From NCBI RefSeq assembly GCF_025685645.1, contig NZ_JAGSYF010000004.1, forward strand, positions 62,001 to 126,000: a stretch of 64,000 nucleotides of DNA. The letters run 5' to 3'. A program made the position numbers and the translations under genes. Below the pieces are notes generated by a model, which saw only the letters and a program-made list of their open reading frames with translations, made no database searches and was not told where the DNA came from. This document shows, piece by piece, positions 42,203-52,035 of the stretch. Numbering within the stretch: the stretch's first letter is position 1; every line of letters starts with the position of its first letter. Origin of the DNA: Edaphobacter bradus (GTDB lineage Bacteria; Acidobacteriota; Terriglobia; Terriglobales; Acidobacteriaceae).

Positions 42203-43132
42203 ATGCCTATCGTAGAACTCCAGCATGTCCGCAAAGCCTACGACACGAAGATCGCGGTAGACGATCTCTCCTTCCGTATTGAGCCGGGCAGCATGTTCGG
42301 TCTTCTTGGCCCCAATGGCTCCGGCAAGACATCCTCCATTCGCATGATGATCGGCATTACGGTGCCTGACTCCGGTAGCGTGCGCATCTTCGATCAGCCT
42401 TTTGATCGCAAGAACCTGCGCCGGGTGGGCTATCTGCCTGAGGAGCGAGGCCTTTACAAGAAGATGAAGGTCATCGACCAGCTCGCCTTTCTCGGCCAGC
42501 TTCACGGACTGGACGCCGGGACCGCCAACCGGCGGGCTCTCAACTGGTGTGAACGTATGGAGATCACTGAGGCGATCCCGAAGAAGACCGAAGAGCTCTC
42601 CAAGGGCATGCAGCAGAAGATCCAGTTTATCTCGGCGCTGCTCCACGAGCCTGAGCTCATCATTATGGACGAGCCATTCAGCGGTCTTGATCCTGTCAAT
42701 GCAACGCTGCTGATGGATACGCTTGTCGATCTCCATCAGCAGGGCCGCACCGTGTTGTTCTCAACCCACCGCATGGATCAGGTTGAGAAGCTGTGCGACG
42801 CCATATGCCTCATTCATCGGGGCCGCCCAGTGCTGGGCGGCGGGATGCGCGAGATCAAGGCGCGCTATCCGGCGAACCGTGTCCAGATGGTCTTCACCGG
42901 CGACGCTTCGTTCCTCCATCATCCATCGGTGGAGAGCGCAAAAAATTACAACGGCATGGCGGAGATCAAGCTCCACGAGGGCGCCGATGCGCAGGCCCTG
43001 CTGGCCGAGGCCGTTCAGAAGGCGAGCATCACGCGGTTCGAAGTGATGGAGCCCACCCTCGAGGAGATCTTCATCGAAAAGGTGACGGCAGAATCAACGG
43101 AAGACACCGCCGGAGAGAGAGTCAATGCATAA
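42203..43132 (+). CDS. ABC transporter ATP-binding protein (NatA-like)
   Basis: 309 residues. Walker A GLLGPNGSGKTSSIRM, signature ELSKGMQQKIQFISAL and Walker B LIIMDEPFSGLDPVNA are followed by the switch His in VLFSTHRMDQ. The C-terminal DUF4162 domain (residues about 220-300) is typical of NatA/YhaQ-like exporters. It overlaps the permease gene at 43125 by eight bases, so the two are translated together. The pair probably exports Na+ or a small toxic compound. Confidence 0.9.
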   Translation: MPIVELQHVRKAYDTKIAVDDLSFRIEPGSMFGLLGPNGSGKTSSIRMMIGITVPDSGSVRIFDQPFDRKNLRRVGYLPEERGLYKKMKVIDQLAFLGQLHGLDAGTANRRALNWCERMEITEAIPKKTEELSKGMQQKIQFISALLHEPELIIMDEPFSGLDPVNATLLMDTLVDLHQQGRTVLFSTHRMDQVEKLCDAICLIHRGRPVLGGGMREIKARYPANRVQMVFTGDASFLHHPSVESAKNYNGMAEIKLHEGADAQALLAEAVQKASITRFEVMEPTLEEIFIEKVTAESTEDTAGERVNA

Positions 43133-44363
43133 CGTCTGGCTGATTGCGAAGCGGGAGTATCTGGAGCGGGTCCGCACCAAGGCCTTCCTGATCTCCACGA
43201 TCCTCATCCCGGTACTCATGGGGGGCGGCATCGTTGGCTCCATCGTGCTCGGCGACAGGACCAAGTCGACCTCGCACATCACCGTCGTCTCGCCGGACCA
43301 GCGACTTGCGACCGACCTGCAAGCCGAGCTGCAGAACGGCAGGGACAGCAGCATGAAGGTCGATGTGATCTCGCCCGGAAACAGCGGGACACGCGAGACC
43401 CTCGACCAGATGCTCTCCGAGAAACAGATTGACGGCTATCTGTGGATTATCCCCGCAGCCAGCCCCAAGGAGCGTCCGGCGTTCACCTTTACGCCGCGTT
43501 CGGCAGGTGATTACAGCACCAAAGGCGTTATTGTCTCGGCGCTCCATAATGTGTTGATCCGCGAGAGCCTCACTCATGAGGGCATGGTTGCCTCGGAAGT
43601 CGACTCGCTGATCGAGCCCGTCCAGGTTGACACCACGCAGGCCGGCAAAAATGCCGACACGACTTCGAGCTTCGTTGCCATCTACGTTCTTTTCTTCCTC
43701 ATGTACATGGTCATTCTGCTGTACGGCATGAATGTTGCCCGTTCCATCATTGAGGAGAAGACCTCGCGGGTCTTTGAGGTTCTGCTGGCCACCATCCGGC
43801 CAGAGGAGATGATGGCCGGCAAGGTCATCGGCGTGGGATCAGTCGGGCTCACCCAGGTCGCTGTCTGGCTGCTCACTGCGGGCATTCTCACCAGCAGCTC
43901 CCTCGTGACCGCGCTCGCCGGCGACAAGGTCCACGTCACGCTGAATGCGATGCAGATCATCTTCTTCGTCGTTTACTTCCTGCTCGGCTACCTGCTCTAC
44001 TCTTCCATCGCTGCCGCCCTCGGAGCCATGGTCAACTCCGAGCAGGAGCTGCAACAGCTAAACATGCTGCTCGTGATGCCCCTTGCGGGATGTTTCTTCG
44101 CGATGGTCCCTGTGATTACAAATCCCAGCGGCCCGCTCGCGCGTGCTCTTTCACTCATTCCGTTCTGCACGCCGCTCATCATGTACCTGCGTATCTCGCT
44201 GGCGACGCCGCCTGCGTGGGAGATTGCCCTCTCCATTGTCCTGATGATCGCAACCATCTACGCGATTCTCTGGGTCGCGAGCCGAATCTACCGCGTGGGG
44301 ATTCTGATGTACGGCAAACGGCCGAACCTGCCGGAGATTCTTCGCTGGCTCAAATACAGCTAG
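43125..44363 (+). CDS. ABC-2 type permease (NatB-like)
   Basis: 412 residues. It starts NVWLIAKREYLERVRTKAFL, the NatB hallmark, with a first membrane helix near 22-42. A large extracytoplasmic domain of about 140 residues follows, then five more helices from SSFVAIYVLFFLMYMVILLY to the end. SIIEEKTSRVFEVLLATIRP is the ABC-2 coupling motif. It forms an exporter with the overlapping ATPase gene. Confidence 0.9.
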   Translation: MHNVWLIAKREYLERVRTKAFLISTILIPVLMGGGIVGSIVLGDRTKSTSHITVVSPDQRLATDLQAELQNGRDSSMKVDVISPGNSGTRETLDQMLSEKQIDGYLWIIPAASPKERPAFTFTPRSAGDYSTKGVIVSALHNVLIRESLTHEGMVASEVDSLIEPVQVDTTQAGKNADTTSSFVAIYVLFFLMYMVILLYGMNVARSIIEEKTSRVFEVLLATIRPEEMMAGKVIGVGSVGLTQVAVWLLTAGILTSSSLVTALAGDKVHVTLNAMQIIFFVVYFLLGYLLYSSIAAALGAMVNSEQELQQLNMLLVMPLAGCFFAMVPVITNPSGPLARALSLIPFCTPLIMYLRISLATPPAWEIALSIVLMIATIYAILWVASRIYRVGILMYGKRPNLPEILRWLKYS

Positions 44364-44412
44364 ACTTCGATCTTCTGCTCGGGAACAAGGGCAGGGAAGT
44401 AAACTCATTTTC

Positions 44413-45084
44413 GTGCCCCACGTCTACACGCTGAAGCAGCGCCTCACCCTCGCCATCGTTCCCCGGCTGGCGTACATGGCCATCTGCCTGCTTGGCGTTA
44501 CGCTGCGCTTTGAAGATGTTTGCGAACCGGGAGCCTCCACTGCGTATCACACGCCGCCGCCCCTCATCTATGCTTTGTGGCATCGCTGCATGCTGGCCTG
44601 CGCGTGGCGCTTCAGAAACGGCGGCATACGAATCCTCGTCAGCCGCAGCTTCGACGGAGAACTGATCACCCGCACCGTCAAGCCGCTTGGCATTGTGGCA
44701 GTGCGCGGCTCAAGCTCCCGCGACGGCGCCGCAGGCCTGCGCAACATGCAGCGTGCCTACCTGGAGAACAACTACTGCGTCATCACCGCCGACGGTCCAC
44801 GCGGCCCCGCCCAGGTTGCCAAGGCCGGAGTCGCGCAGCTGGGCAAGCTCGTTGATGCGCCTGTTGGGGCCATTTACGTCCACCCGCACCGTGCCTGGAC
44901 GCTGCGCTCATGGGACCGCTTCCTGATCCCCAAGCCCTTCTCTCGCGTCACTGTTGCGTGGGCTGCTCCCGTTCCAGCCGAACAGGCCGCCGTTCAGGCC
45001 GCTCTCGATCGCGCCGTCAAGCTCGCTGAGGCGCGGAGTGAGAAGCGCGACGATTCATCGCAGACTAAACTTGTAACTGAGTGA
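44413..45084 (+). CDS. DUF374 / lysophospholipid acyltransferase-like protein
   Basis: 223 residues from a [56 protein letters not shown] and [17 protein letters not shown] are the DUF374 signatures. The family belongs with acyltransferases and is often encoded next to lipid A/Kdo genes. That context is absent here. It follows the exporter pair by 49 bases and its stop overlaps the queA start by four bases, suggesting a shared transcript without a clear common pathway. Confidence 0.85.
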   Translation: MPHVYTLKQRLTLAIVPRLAYMAICLLGVTLRFEDVCEPGASTAYHTPPPLIYALWHRCMLACAWRFRNGGIRILVSRSFDGELITRTVKPLGIVAVRGSSSRDGAAGLRNMQRAYLENNYCVITADGPRGPAQVAKAGVAQLGKLVDAPVGAIYVHPHRAWTLRSWDRFLIPKPFSRVTVAWAAPVPAEQAAVQAALDRAVKLAEARSEKRDDSSQTKLVTE

Positions 45085-46187
45085 GGGTCTCCGACTTCCA
45101 TTTCGATCTTCCCGAAGGGCTCATCGCTCAGGAGCCGCCTCCCGTCCGTGGTTCCAGCCGCATGCTCGTCCTCGACCGGCAGGCCGGCGACTACCGCGAC
45201 GACTTCTTCCGCAGCCTTCCAACATTGCTCCGCCGCGGCGATCTGCTCATCCTGAACGACAGCCGTGTCATTCCGGCCCGCCTGTACGCCACACGCGCCC
45301 GCAGCCGGCACACCCAGGCCAGCTCGCCCGACCCCAGCGGCCGCATTGAGGTCTTGCTGACTCAACACCTCGGCGCGGACGACTGGACCGCGCTCGTTCG
45401 TCCCGGCCGCAAGGTTCAGCCTGGCGATCGCCTCAACTTCACCTCACCCGGCGATTCTGTTCCGCTGCTTGAAGCTGAGATTCTCACCGCCGCAGACTTC
45501 GGCGAGCGCACGCTGCGCTTTACGCACACGCCTGACTTCCAGGCTATCCTCGAGCGCATCGGCCACATGCCGCTTCCTCCCTACATCCATCGCAACGATA
45601 GCCAGCAGGACCGCGAGCGCTATCAAACCATCTACTCCCACGACCCCGGCAGCGCCGCCGCTCCCACGGCGGGCCTCCACTTCACGCCTGAGATCCTCGC
45701 TCAACTCAAGCAACACGGCGTTCAGGTTGAGACCATCACTCTCCACGTGGGCCTCGGCACCTTCCAGCCGGTTCACGTGCAGAACGTCGAAGAGATCCAC
45801 CTTCACGCCGAGCGCTATACTCTCCCCGAGGCGACCGCCGAGGCCATCAACACGGCCCTCCGCGAAGGCCGGCGCATCATCGCCGCCGGAACCACGACCA
45901 CGCGCACGCTTGAGCACTGCGCTCACATCGCCAGCACGGACGCCTTCGAGCCGCACACCGGCCTCCGCCTTCACCCGCACTCCGGCGAGACGAGCATCTT
46001 CCTCAGCCCAGGCTACCGCTTCCGGGTCGTCAGCGGCCTTCTCACCAACTTTCACCTTCCGGAGTCGACCCTGCTGATGCTGGTCAGCGCGTTTGCCGGG
46101 CGGGAACTGGTGCTCGCCGCCTACGCCCACGCTGTGCGCGAGCGCTACCGCTTCTTCTCCTACGGCGACTGCATGCTCATCCTCTGA
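45081..46187 (+). CDS. queA: S-adenosylmethionine:tRNA ribosyltransferase-isomerase
   Basis: 368 residues from a GTG that overlaps the preceding stop (GTGA). QueA moves the ribosyl part of SAM onto preQ1 in tRNA to form epoxyqueuosine. It begins [19 protein letters not shown]. The conserved [27 protein letters not shown] and [14 protein letters not shown], then [16 protein letters not shown] and [19 protein letters not shown] are all intact. Together with the QueD-type gene at 35685 it supports queuosine synthesis. Confidence 0.97.
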   Translation: MRVSDFHFDLPEGLIAQEPPPVRGSSRMLVLDRQAGDYRDDFFRSLPTLLRRGDLLILNDSRVIPARLYATRARSRHTQASSPDPSGRIEVLLTQHLGADDWTALVRPGRKVQPGDRLNFTSPGDSVPLLEAEILTAADFGERTLRFTHTPDFQAILERIGHMPLPPYIHRNDSQQDRERYQTIYSHDPGSAAAPTAGLHFTPEILAQLKQHGVQVETITLHVGLGTFQPVHVQNVEEIHLHAERYTLPEATAEAINTALREGRRIIAAGTTTTRTLEHCAHIASTDAFEPHTGLRLHPHSGETSIFLSPGYRFRVVSGLLTNFHLPESTLLMLVSAFAGRELVLAAYAHAVRERYRFFSYGDCMLIL

Positions 46188-46227
46188 AAGAACCGCTGCC
46201 ACGGGACGCGCTACCATCAAGAAGGCT

Positions 46228-49062
46228 ATGGCAAAGACACAGACAAAGACCGCCAACACAGCAACGCAAAAAGCCGAAGAGAAGCCTCCTATCTATCTGC
46301 TCGACTCGATGGCCTTCATCTTCCGTGCCTACCACGCCATGCAGCGCCAGCGGCCCATGTCCACGCGCACGGGCATCCCCACGGCGGCAACGTATGTCTT
46401 CGTCAACATGATCAACAAGCTGCGCAAGGACTTTCAGCCGCAGTATCTTGCAGCCGTCTACGATCTCTCCGGCCCCGTCTTTCGCGACGAGCGCGCCAAA
46501 GAGATGAAGCCGCTGCGCAAGTTCAACGTGAAGACACAGCAGTTCGAGGAGGTCGATTACGCGGGCTACAAGGCGAACCGCACCGAGATGCCCGCCGACC
46601 TCACGCAGCAGCTTCCCTTCATCCGGCGCGCCCTCGAGTCCTTCCGGATTCCGATTCTCAGCTACGAAGGCTTCGAGGCCGACGATGTGATCGGCACGCT
46701 CTCGCACAAGCTCTCCGCGCTCGGTCACAAGGTCTTCGTCGTCTCCTCCGACAAGGACATGATGCAGCTCGTCAACGATTCGGTCAGCATCCTCAATCCA
46801 ACGAAGGACAACCTCGTCCTCGATCCTGCCGGAGTCGAAGCGGCCCTCGGCGTGCCGCCCCAGCGCGTCATCGACGTCATGGCCCTGCGCGGCGACGCCA
46901 TCGACAATATCCCTGGAGCGCCGGGCATCGGCGACAAGGGCTCCGTTGAACTGATCCAGCAGTTCGGCTCTGTCGAGGCCGCCCTCGATGGAGCGGACGA
47001 GGTCAAGCGCAAGACCTACCGCGAGTCTCTCAAGAACAATCGCGACAACATCCTTCTCTCGAAGGAACTTGTCACCATCCACACCGAGGTTCCCATCGAG
47101 TTCTCGCTCGACGAGATGCGCACGCAGTCGCCCGATATTCCAGCCTGCCGGGAGCTCTTCTCCGAACTCGAGTTCACCACGCTGCTCAAAGAACTCGCTC
47201 CCGCCGCCGACAACACTCCGGTTAACTACAACACGAGCCCGACTGAGTCTGAGATCAAAGCTCTGCTCGCCGAAGCGCGCGCTCTCAACAGCAACACCGG
47301 CAAGCCCAAAGGTTTCGCCCTCGCTCTCTTTGAGGACGCAAAGGCAATCGCAGCGGAGGTCGCTGCCGAGCCCGGCGAGGAAAGCGCCGAACCCGAACCG
47401 CCTCCCGCGGAAAACCTCTCGCTCTTTGGAGCCGCAGCCCCGACGCCTCTTGCGCTGGCCGGCACACCTGCTCCGCAGGACGCAGCCTACAAGCTCGGTC
47501 TTGCAGTCGACGCGACGACGGCGCTTGAGGTCTCACTCGACGGGCCCAGCGTTCGCGAGGCCCTGCTCGACCCATCACTGCCGAAAGACGTCCACGACCT
47601 CAAAGCGGTCCATCGCGCGCTCGAGCCACACGGCATCACGCTGGCTGGCGTTCGCGACGAGGTCATGCTGTTGAGCTATCTCGTCAACCCAACCCACGGC
47701 TCGCATACGCTTGCCGACGTCACCGCCCGTTTCACCAGCCGCGCCCTCACCCATGCGCCGGAGACGCTTCTTCCCGAGGCTGCCGATGCCGTCTGCCGCA
47801 TCGCGCCCATCCTGCACGCTGAGATTGAGAACGCAAAGCTGACCGAGGTCTACCAGACGATCGATCTGCCCCTCGTCCCCGTTCTCCTGCGCATGGAACA
47901 GGCAGGCGTTCGCATCGATTCTGGCGTGCTTGGAGAGATGGCGAACCGCCTCTCCGTCGAGATCGACAATCTGGCCGAGCGCATTTATACGGAGTCCGGC
48001 CACCGCTTCAACATCAACTCGCCCAAGCAGCTCGGCGACGTGCTCTTCAACAAGATGCTCCTCCCCAAGCCGATGAAGTACGGCAAGGGCCGCGTCGTCT
48101 CCACCGCGCAGGACGTCCTCGAGGAGCTTGCCGAGCATCACACCGTCCCCGCGCTTGTGCTCGAATACCGCCAGCTCGCCAAACTCAAATCCACCTATCT
48201 CGACCAGCTACCCCAGCTCGCCGACCAGCAGGGAAGAATCCACACCACCTTCAACCAGGTAGGCACTGCTACCGGTCGCCTTTCGAGCACCAATCCCAAC
48301 CTGCAGAACATCCCCGTGCGTACGGCTGTCGGCCGCGAGATCCGCGCCGCCTTCATCGCTGCGCCGGGAAACCTGCTTATGTCGGCCGACTACTCGCAGA
48401 TTGAGCTGCGCTTGATGGCCCACTTCTCGCAGGACCCGCTGCTGCTCGACGCCTACCGCACCGGGAAAGACATCCACACTCTCACTGCCAGCGAAGTCTT
48501 CGGCGTCCCTGCCGACGCCATGGACAAGGAGACGCGCAATCGCGCCAAGGCTGTGAACTTCGGCATCGTCTACGGCATCAGCCCCTTCGGCCTCGCCGCA
48601 CAACTCGGCATCGACCAGAAGACCGCCCGCGAGTACATCGAGCGCTACTTCGAGCGTTACGCCGGCGTCCAGCGCTTCATCGAGCAGACCCTCGAGACAG
48701 TCCGCCGCGATCAGGCCGTCCGGACCTTCTTCGGCCGCGTCCGCCCCATCCCCGACATCCAGTCGCGCAATCCCAACATGCGCGGCTTCGCCGAACGCAC
48801 AGCGGTCAACACACCTCTCCAGGGAACAGCCGCAGACCTCATCAAGCTCGCGATGTTGCGAATCGACGCCGAAATCACCCGCCGCAATCTTCGCTCGCGC
48901 ATGATTCTCCAGGTCCACGACGAGCTGCTCTTCGATGTCGCTCCTAATGAGTCTGGCGAGCTTCAGGCCATGGTCAAGCAGGAGATGGAGCACGTTGCCG
49001 AGTTCTCAGTTCCCATCGTCGCCGAGGTTGGGGTCGGCCAGAACTGGCGCGATCTCAAATAA
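46228..49062 (+). CDS. polA: DNA polymerase I
   Basis: 944 residues from the ATG at 46228 (GAAGG just before it). The 5'-3' exonuclease domain includes LLDSMAFIFRAYHAMQ, FEADDVIGTL and VVSSDKDMMQLV. The polymerase domain has motif A LMSADYSQIELRLMAHFS, motif B NRAKAVNFGIVYGISPFGLA and motif C MILQVHDELLFDV. The middle domain keeps the proofreading fold, but the D-x-E metal site is absent (YKLGLAVDATTALEVSLD) and motif II reads HDLKAVHRAL without the Asp. It should therefore lack 3'-5' exonuclease activity, as in many non-enterobacterial Pol I enzymes. Confidence 0.96.
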   Translation: MAKTQTKTANTATQKAEEKPPIYLLDSMAFIFRAYHAMQRQRPMSTRTGIPTAATYVFVNMINKLRKDFQPQYLAAVYDLSGPVFRDERAKEMKPLRKFNVKTQQFEEVDYAGYKANRTEMPADLTQQLPFIRRALESFRIPILSYEGFEADDVIGTLSHKLSALGHKVFVVSSDKDMMQLVNDSVSILNPTKDNLVLDPAGVEAALGVPPQRVIDVMALRGDAIDNIPGAPGIGDKGSVELIQQFGSVEAALDGADEVKRKTYRESLKNNRDNILLSKELVTIHTEVPIEFSLDEMRTQSPDIPACRELFSELEFTTLLKELAPAADNTPVNYNTSPTESEIKALLAEARALNSNTGKPKGFALALFEDAKAIAAEVAAEPGEESAEPEPPPAENLSLFGAAAPTPLALAGTPAPQDAAYKLGLAVDATTALEVSLDGPSVREALLDPSLPKDVHDLKAVHRALEPHGITLAGVRDEVMLLSYLVNPTHGSHTLADVTARFTSRALTHAPETLLPEAADAVCRIAPILHAEIENAKLTEVYQTIDLPLVPVLLRMEQAGVRIDSGVLGEMANRLSVEIDNLAERIYTESGHRFNINSPKQLGDVLFNKMLLPKPMKYGKGRVVSTAQDVLEELAEHHTVPALVLEYRQLAKLKSTYLDQLPQLADQQGRIHTTFNQVGTATGRLSSTNPNLQNIPVRTAVGREIRAAFIAAPGNLLMSADYSQIELRLMAHFSQDPLLLDAYRTGKDIHTLTASEVFGVPADAMDKETRNRAKAVNFGIVYGISPFGLAAQLGIDQKTAREYIERYFERYAGVQRFIEQTLETVRRDQAVRTFFGRVRPIPDIQSRNPNMRGFAERTAVNTPLQGTAADLIKLAMLRIDAEITRRNLRSRMILQVHDELLFDVAPNESGELQAMVKQEMEHVAEFSVPIVAEVGVGQNWRDLK

Positions 49063-49235
49063 CGGAAGAGCGGTACCTGCAAGTTATGACTTCTCCAGCA
49101 CTTCTGCCGCTGAAGATGTGGCACGCATTTGGGAGAGGTAACTGATAAACTTAAGGTTCTGCGCTGACTCTACGCGCAAACCTGTCTCGCGGACGTACCG
49201 ACGCGCTGCGAGCCGACAAAGGAAGAATAGATCAA

Positions 49236-49970
49236 GTGGATCAGCAGACCCGCCAAGCTCTCAAGCACGATCAGTTCGTCGATACCGCCCAGCACGGCCT
49301 CGAATGGGCCAGCGAGCATCGCCGCTCCGTCATCACCTCCAGCGTGAGTGCGCTCGTCGCCATCATCGTCATTGTTCTCGGTGCGCTCCTGTACAACCAT
49401 CGCGCCGACCAGGCCGCGACCGAGTTCGGCAACGCAATGCAGACCTACCAGACGCCTCTCGCGCAGCCCGGCCAACCCGTGCCTCCCGGCGTCAAGACCT
49501 TCCCTTCGGCCGCCGAGCGCGCCAAGGCAGCTAATCAGCTCTTCATGCAGGTGGCCGACCGCTACGGCATGACCCCCGGTGGAAGGCTCGCCCGCTACTT
49601 CGGCGGCCTAACCTATCTTGAGGAGGGGCAGAACGCCTCGGCCGAGAGCACGCTCAAGCAGGTCGCCGATGGCTGGAACAGCGATCTCTCTACGCTGGGC
49701 AAGCTCGCCCTCGCGCAGCTCTATCGCCAGACGGGCCGCTCTCAGCAGGCCATCGACCTCTACAACCAGATCGCCGCCAAGCCGTCAGCTTCTGTTCCCG
49801 CAGGTACTGCACAGCTGCAGCTCGCGGAGCTCTACGAGAGCCAGAATCAGCCCGAGCAGGCGAAGAAAATCTACGCTCAGCTGAAGGACAAGGACGCGAA
49901 GGGCCCTGCCGGAATGATCGCCGCGCAGAAGCTGAACCCCGCTCCTGCCGTTGGCCCGATGATGCGGTAA
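49236..49970 (+). CDS. YfgM-like membrane-anchored tetratricopeptide protein
   Basis: 244 residues from a GTG with AAAGGAAG upstream. A cytoplasmic start of about 30 residues is followed by one membrane helix (SVITSSVSALVAIIVIVLGA) and a periplasmic part. That part has TPR-like helices: YFGGLTYLEEGQNASAESTL, LGKLALAQLYRQTGRSQQAI and AQLQLAELYESQNQPEQAKK. This is the YfgM/TPR_21 layout, which works with SecYEG-associated chaperones (PpiD). It follows polA by 173 bases. Confidence 0.8.
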   Translation: MDQQTRQALKHDQFVDTAQHGLEWASEHRRSVITSSVSALVAIIVIVLGALLYNHRADQAATEFGNAMQTYQTPLAQPGQPVPPGVKTFPSAAERAKAANQLFMQVADRYGMTPGGRLARYFGGLTYLEEGQNASAESTLKQVADGWNSDLSTLGKLALAQLYRQTGRSQQAIDLYNQIAAKPSASVPAGTAQLQLAELYESQNQPEQAKKIYAQLKDKDAKGPAGMIAAQKLNPAPAVGPMMR

Positions 49971-49978
49971 CTTCTTCC

Positions 49979-51184
49979 TCAGTGGCCGTGGTCGTCGTGG
50001 TGCAGGAGGGCCCAGGTGCTGCGCTTTCCTGCACTGGCCTCGGCCTCCGAGCGCAGCTGCGTCAGCACAGACCACTGATCTTTATCCTTACGCTCCGGAA
50101 CCCACGGAGGCAGAGGCATCCGCAGATAGTCTGAGAGCGCGCCTGCAGCCTGCTCGTAGCGTGCGCGGATTGTGTGCAGCCGGCGTGCCGAATCGGCGTC
50201 GCCGCATATCCGCAGGTTCGCATCTACAAGTGCGTGGCACAAACGTTCAAACTCTCCCGGCGGGAGCCTGTCCTTGCCCTCCTGCAGCTTCCAGATCTCC
50301 TTGTCCTGGACGTGAAAGACCTGGCCAAGATCAATCAGTGCGTGTCTCGCCATCACAAACGTAAGCTGGGCCTGCCGCGAGGGTGCTCCTTCCAGCACGG
50401 AGATCAGCAGCGCGCAGGTGTCCAGGATTGCCACCAGAGCCGAGAGCCAGCTCTGTGTGTCATGCTGCGACCGGTAGTAGCAGAGAATCGGATAGGAGAT
50501 ATGCGACTCCAGAATCTCGGCCGACCAGCGCTCCCACTCTTCGAGCAGCTTGGTCATGGCCTCTTCGCCACCCTCGAAACCATGCCTCCGCAGCAGCTCA
50601 GCAGCCGTCGGAGGAGACCCGGCGCGCGCATCCAGCAGTGCTATGTTCACCTCGCGCTTTGAGAATGACTGGTACAGCACCGGCAGGTAGCCGATGACGA
50701 GTGCAATAAATCCAAGTCCAACCCCCGACTCGAGGACAATCAGGCTCCTTGCCGCGAGCTTGTGCGGCAGCACGTCGCCAATCCCCAGCGTAAACAGCGT
50801 TGTTCCACTGACATATAGGTCTGTCTCGTACGGGGAGGAGGCTTTTGCCGGCCCTCCCATGGGATCGTGGAACGGCGACCCGAGGCCATAAAAAAGAAAG
50901 CTGAACCCGAAAACGAGCAGTGCGCCCCATAGCAGCAGGAGAAGAATCAGCGACAGCGGCCCAAATATGCTATAGATCTGCTCCCGGGCCTTCGCGTCCT
51001 TCATTCGCTGCCCCATCGCTGCCCACCACGCCCAGCCGAACGTGAGGAAGAGCCGGGTGATCCGGAAGCGCCCGGAAGGCCTGCGGGGTAGAACAATCGT
51101 CTGGAAGGCATCCACAAAGACGCTCAGGCAGCAGACCATTCCCGCAATTATTGCAACAAGATGCACGGAATCTCTCCTCTCCAA
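49979..51184 (-). CDS. Two-helix ion channel family protein (K+-channel-like)
   Basis: 401 residues. A first helix near 8-33, a second near 75-102, and a pore loop SGTTLFTLGIGDVLPHK before the last helix VLESGVGLGFIALVIGYLPV. The filter reads TLGIGD where classical K+ channels have TVGYGD, so selectivity for K+ is likely but not certain. About 230 cytoplasmic residues follow with no RCK/TrkA-N fingerprint. The protein ends in a His/Asp-rich tail LLHHDDHGH. Convergent with the YfgM-like gene (nine bases apart). Confidence 0.75.
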   Translation of the reverse strand: MERRDSVHLVAIIAGMVCCLSVFVDAFQTIVLPRRPSGRFRITRLFLTFGWAWWAAMGQRMKDAKAREQIYSIFGPLSLILLLLLWGALLVFGFSFLFYGLGSPFHDPMGGPAKASSPYETDLYVSGTTLFTLGIGDVLPHKLAARSLIVLESGVGLGFIALVIGYLPVLYQSFSKREVNIALLDARAGSPPTAAELLRRHGFEGGEEAMTKLLEEWERWSAEILESHISYPILCYYRSQHDTQSWLSALVAILDTCALLISVLEGAPSRQAQLTFVMARHALIDLGQVFHVQDKEIWKLQEGKDRLPPGEFERLCHALVDANLRICGDADSARRLHTIRARYEQAAGALSDYLRMPLPPWVPERKDKDQWSVLTQLRSEAEASAGKRSTWALLHHDDHGH

Positions 51185-51391
51185 TCGACGGCGTGCGTCA
51201 ACCTTATCAGAGTGCCAACGTTTTCGACTTGGCTACGTCTGTCACAATAGATAAGCCTTCACTTCATTTTGATGTCCTTTGTCTCCACCAAATCTGCCGG
51301 AATTTCATTGGACATCATTCATGCTCTCAGCCTAAGCTTGCACCACATTGCAGCTTGGCAGCCTGAGTGATGAAGCACGAAGGGAGCCTCT

Positions 51392-51778
51392 ATGCAGCGC
51401 GTTCTGGTCGTTGACGACGATCGTGTTGTCGCCGACACACTGGCCCTCATCTTCGAGAGGAGCGGCTTCAGCGTGCGGGTGGCTTACGGCGCCGAAGAGG
51501 CCATGTGCTTGGCCCATGAGTTCACGCCAGATCTTCTGCTCTGCGACATCGCCATGCCGGGTCGTGACGGCATCTCTCTTATGCGCGATGTGACCAGGGA
51601 GTTGCCCTCGTGCCGCATCATTGTCCTCACCGGCTTCTACTCCAACCTCAACCATGTGCGCGAACAGGCTGGCAAATTGCCACAGCCCGTCGGAATCTTC
51701 ACCAAACCCTGCGAGCCCGCGGAGCTCATCCGCGAGGCCAACTCCATGCTGGCGTCACACCGTCGTAGTCATGTCTGA
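51392..51778 (+). CDS. Single-domain response regulator
   Basis: 128 residues, only a receiver: RVLVVDDDRVVADTLALIFE, phospho-Asp LLCDIAMPGRDGISL, Thr in IIVLTGFYSN and Lys in GIFTKPCEP. The ATG is preceded by GAAGGGAG. It overlaps the small DUF2905 gene by eight bases. No kinase or output gene is adjacent. It probably serves in a phosphorelay or by direct binding. Confidence 0.88.
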   Translation: MQRVLVVDDDRVVADTLALIFERSGFSVRVAYGAEEAMCLAHEFTPDLLLCDIAMPGRDGISLMRDVTRELPSCRIIVLTGFYSNLNHVREQAGKLPQPVGIFTKPCEPAELIREANSMLASHRRSHV

Positions 51779-51995
51779 ACTCGGCCGCATCTTCGTCTTC
51801 TTCGGCTTGCTCTTTCTCGTCGTAGGCCTCATCGCGATGGGGCTGGGTCGCCTCCATCTGCCGCTTGGCCGACTGCCCGGAGACTTCACCTGGCGGGGCC
51901 GTGGCTGGACGATCTCGGTTCCGCTGGCCACCTGTCTTGTATTCAGCCTCGTCCTCAGTCTCATCTTCTGGGTAGTCAACCGTTTGCATCGCTAG
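51771..51995 (+). CDS. DUF2905 membrane protein
   Basis: 74 residues with two membrane helices, FVFFGLLFLVVGLIAMGLG and VPLATCLVFSLVLSLIFWVV, separated by LHLPLGRLPGDFTWRGRGWT. This loop (LPLGRLPGD) is the hallmark of DUF2905. The function of the family is unknown. It overlaps the response regulator gene by eight bases and precedes xseA by 40 bases. Confidence 0.88.
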   Translation: MSELGRIFVFFGLLFLVVGLIAMGLGRLHLPLGRLPGDFTWRGRGWTISVPLATCLVFSLVLSLIFWVVNRLHR

Positions 51996-52035
51996 CGAAG
52001 AAACGGCCCGCCTCGTCCTGCTAGACTCAGGCGGT

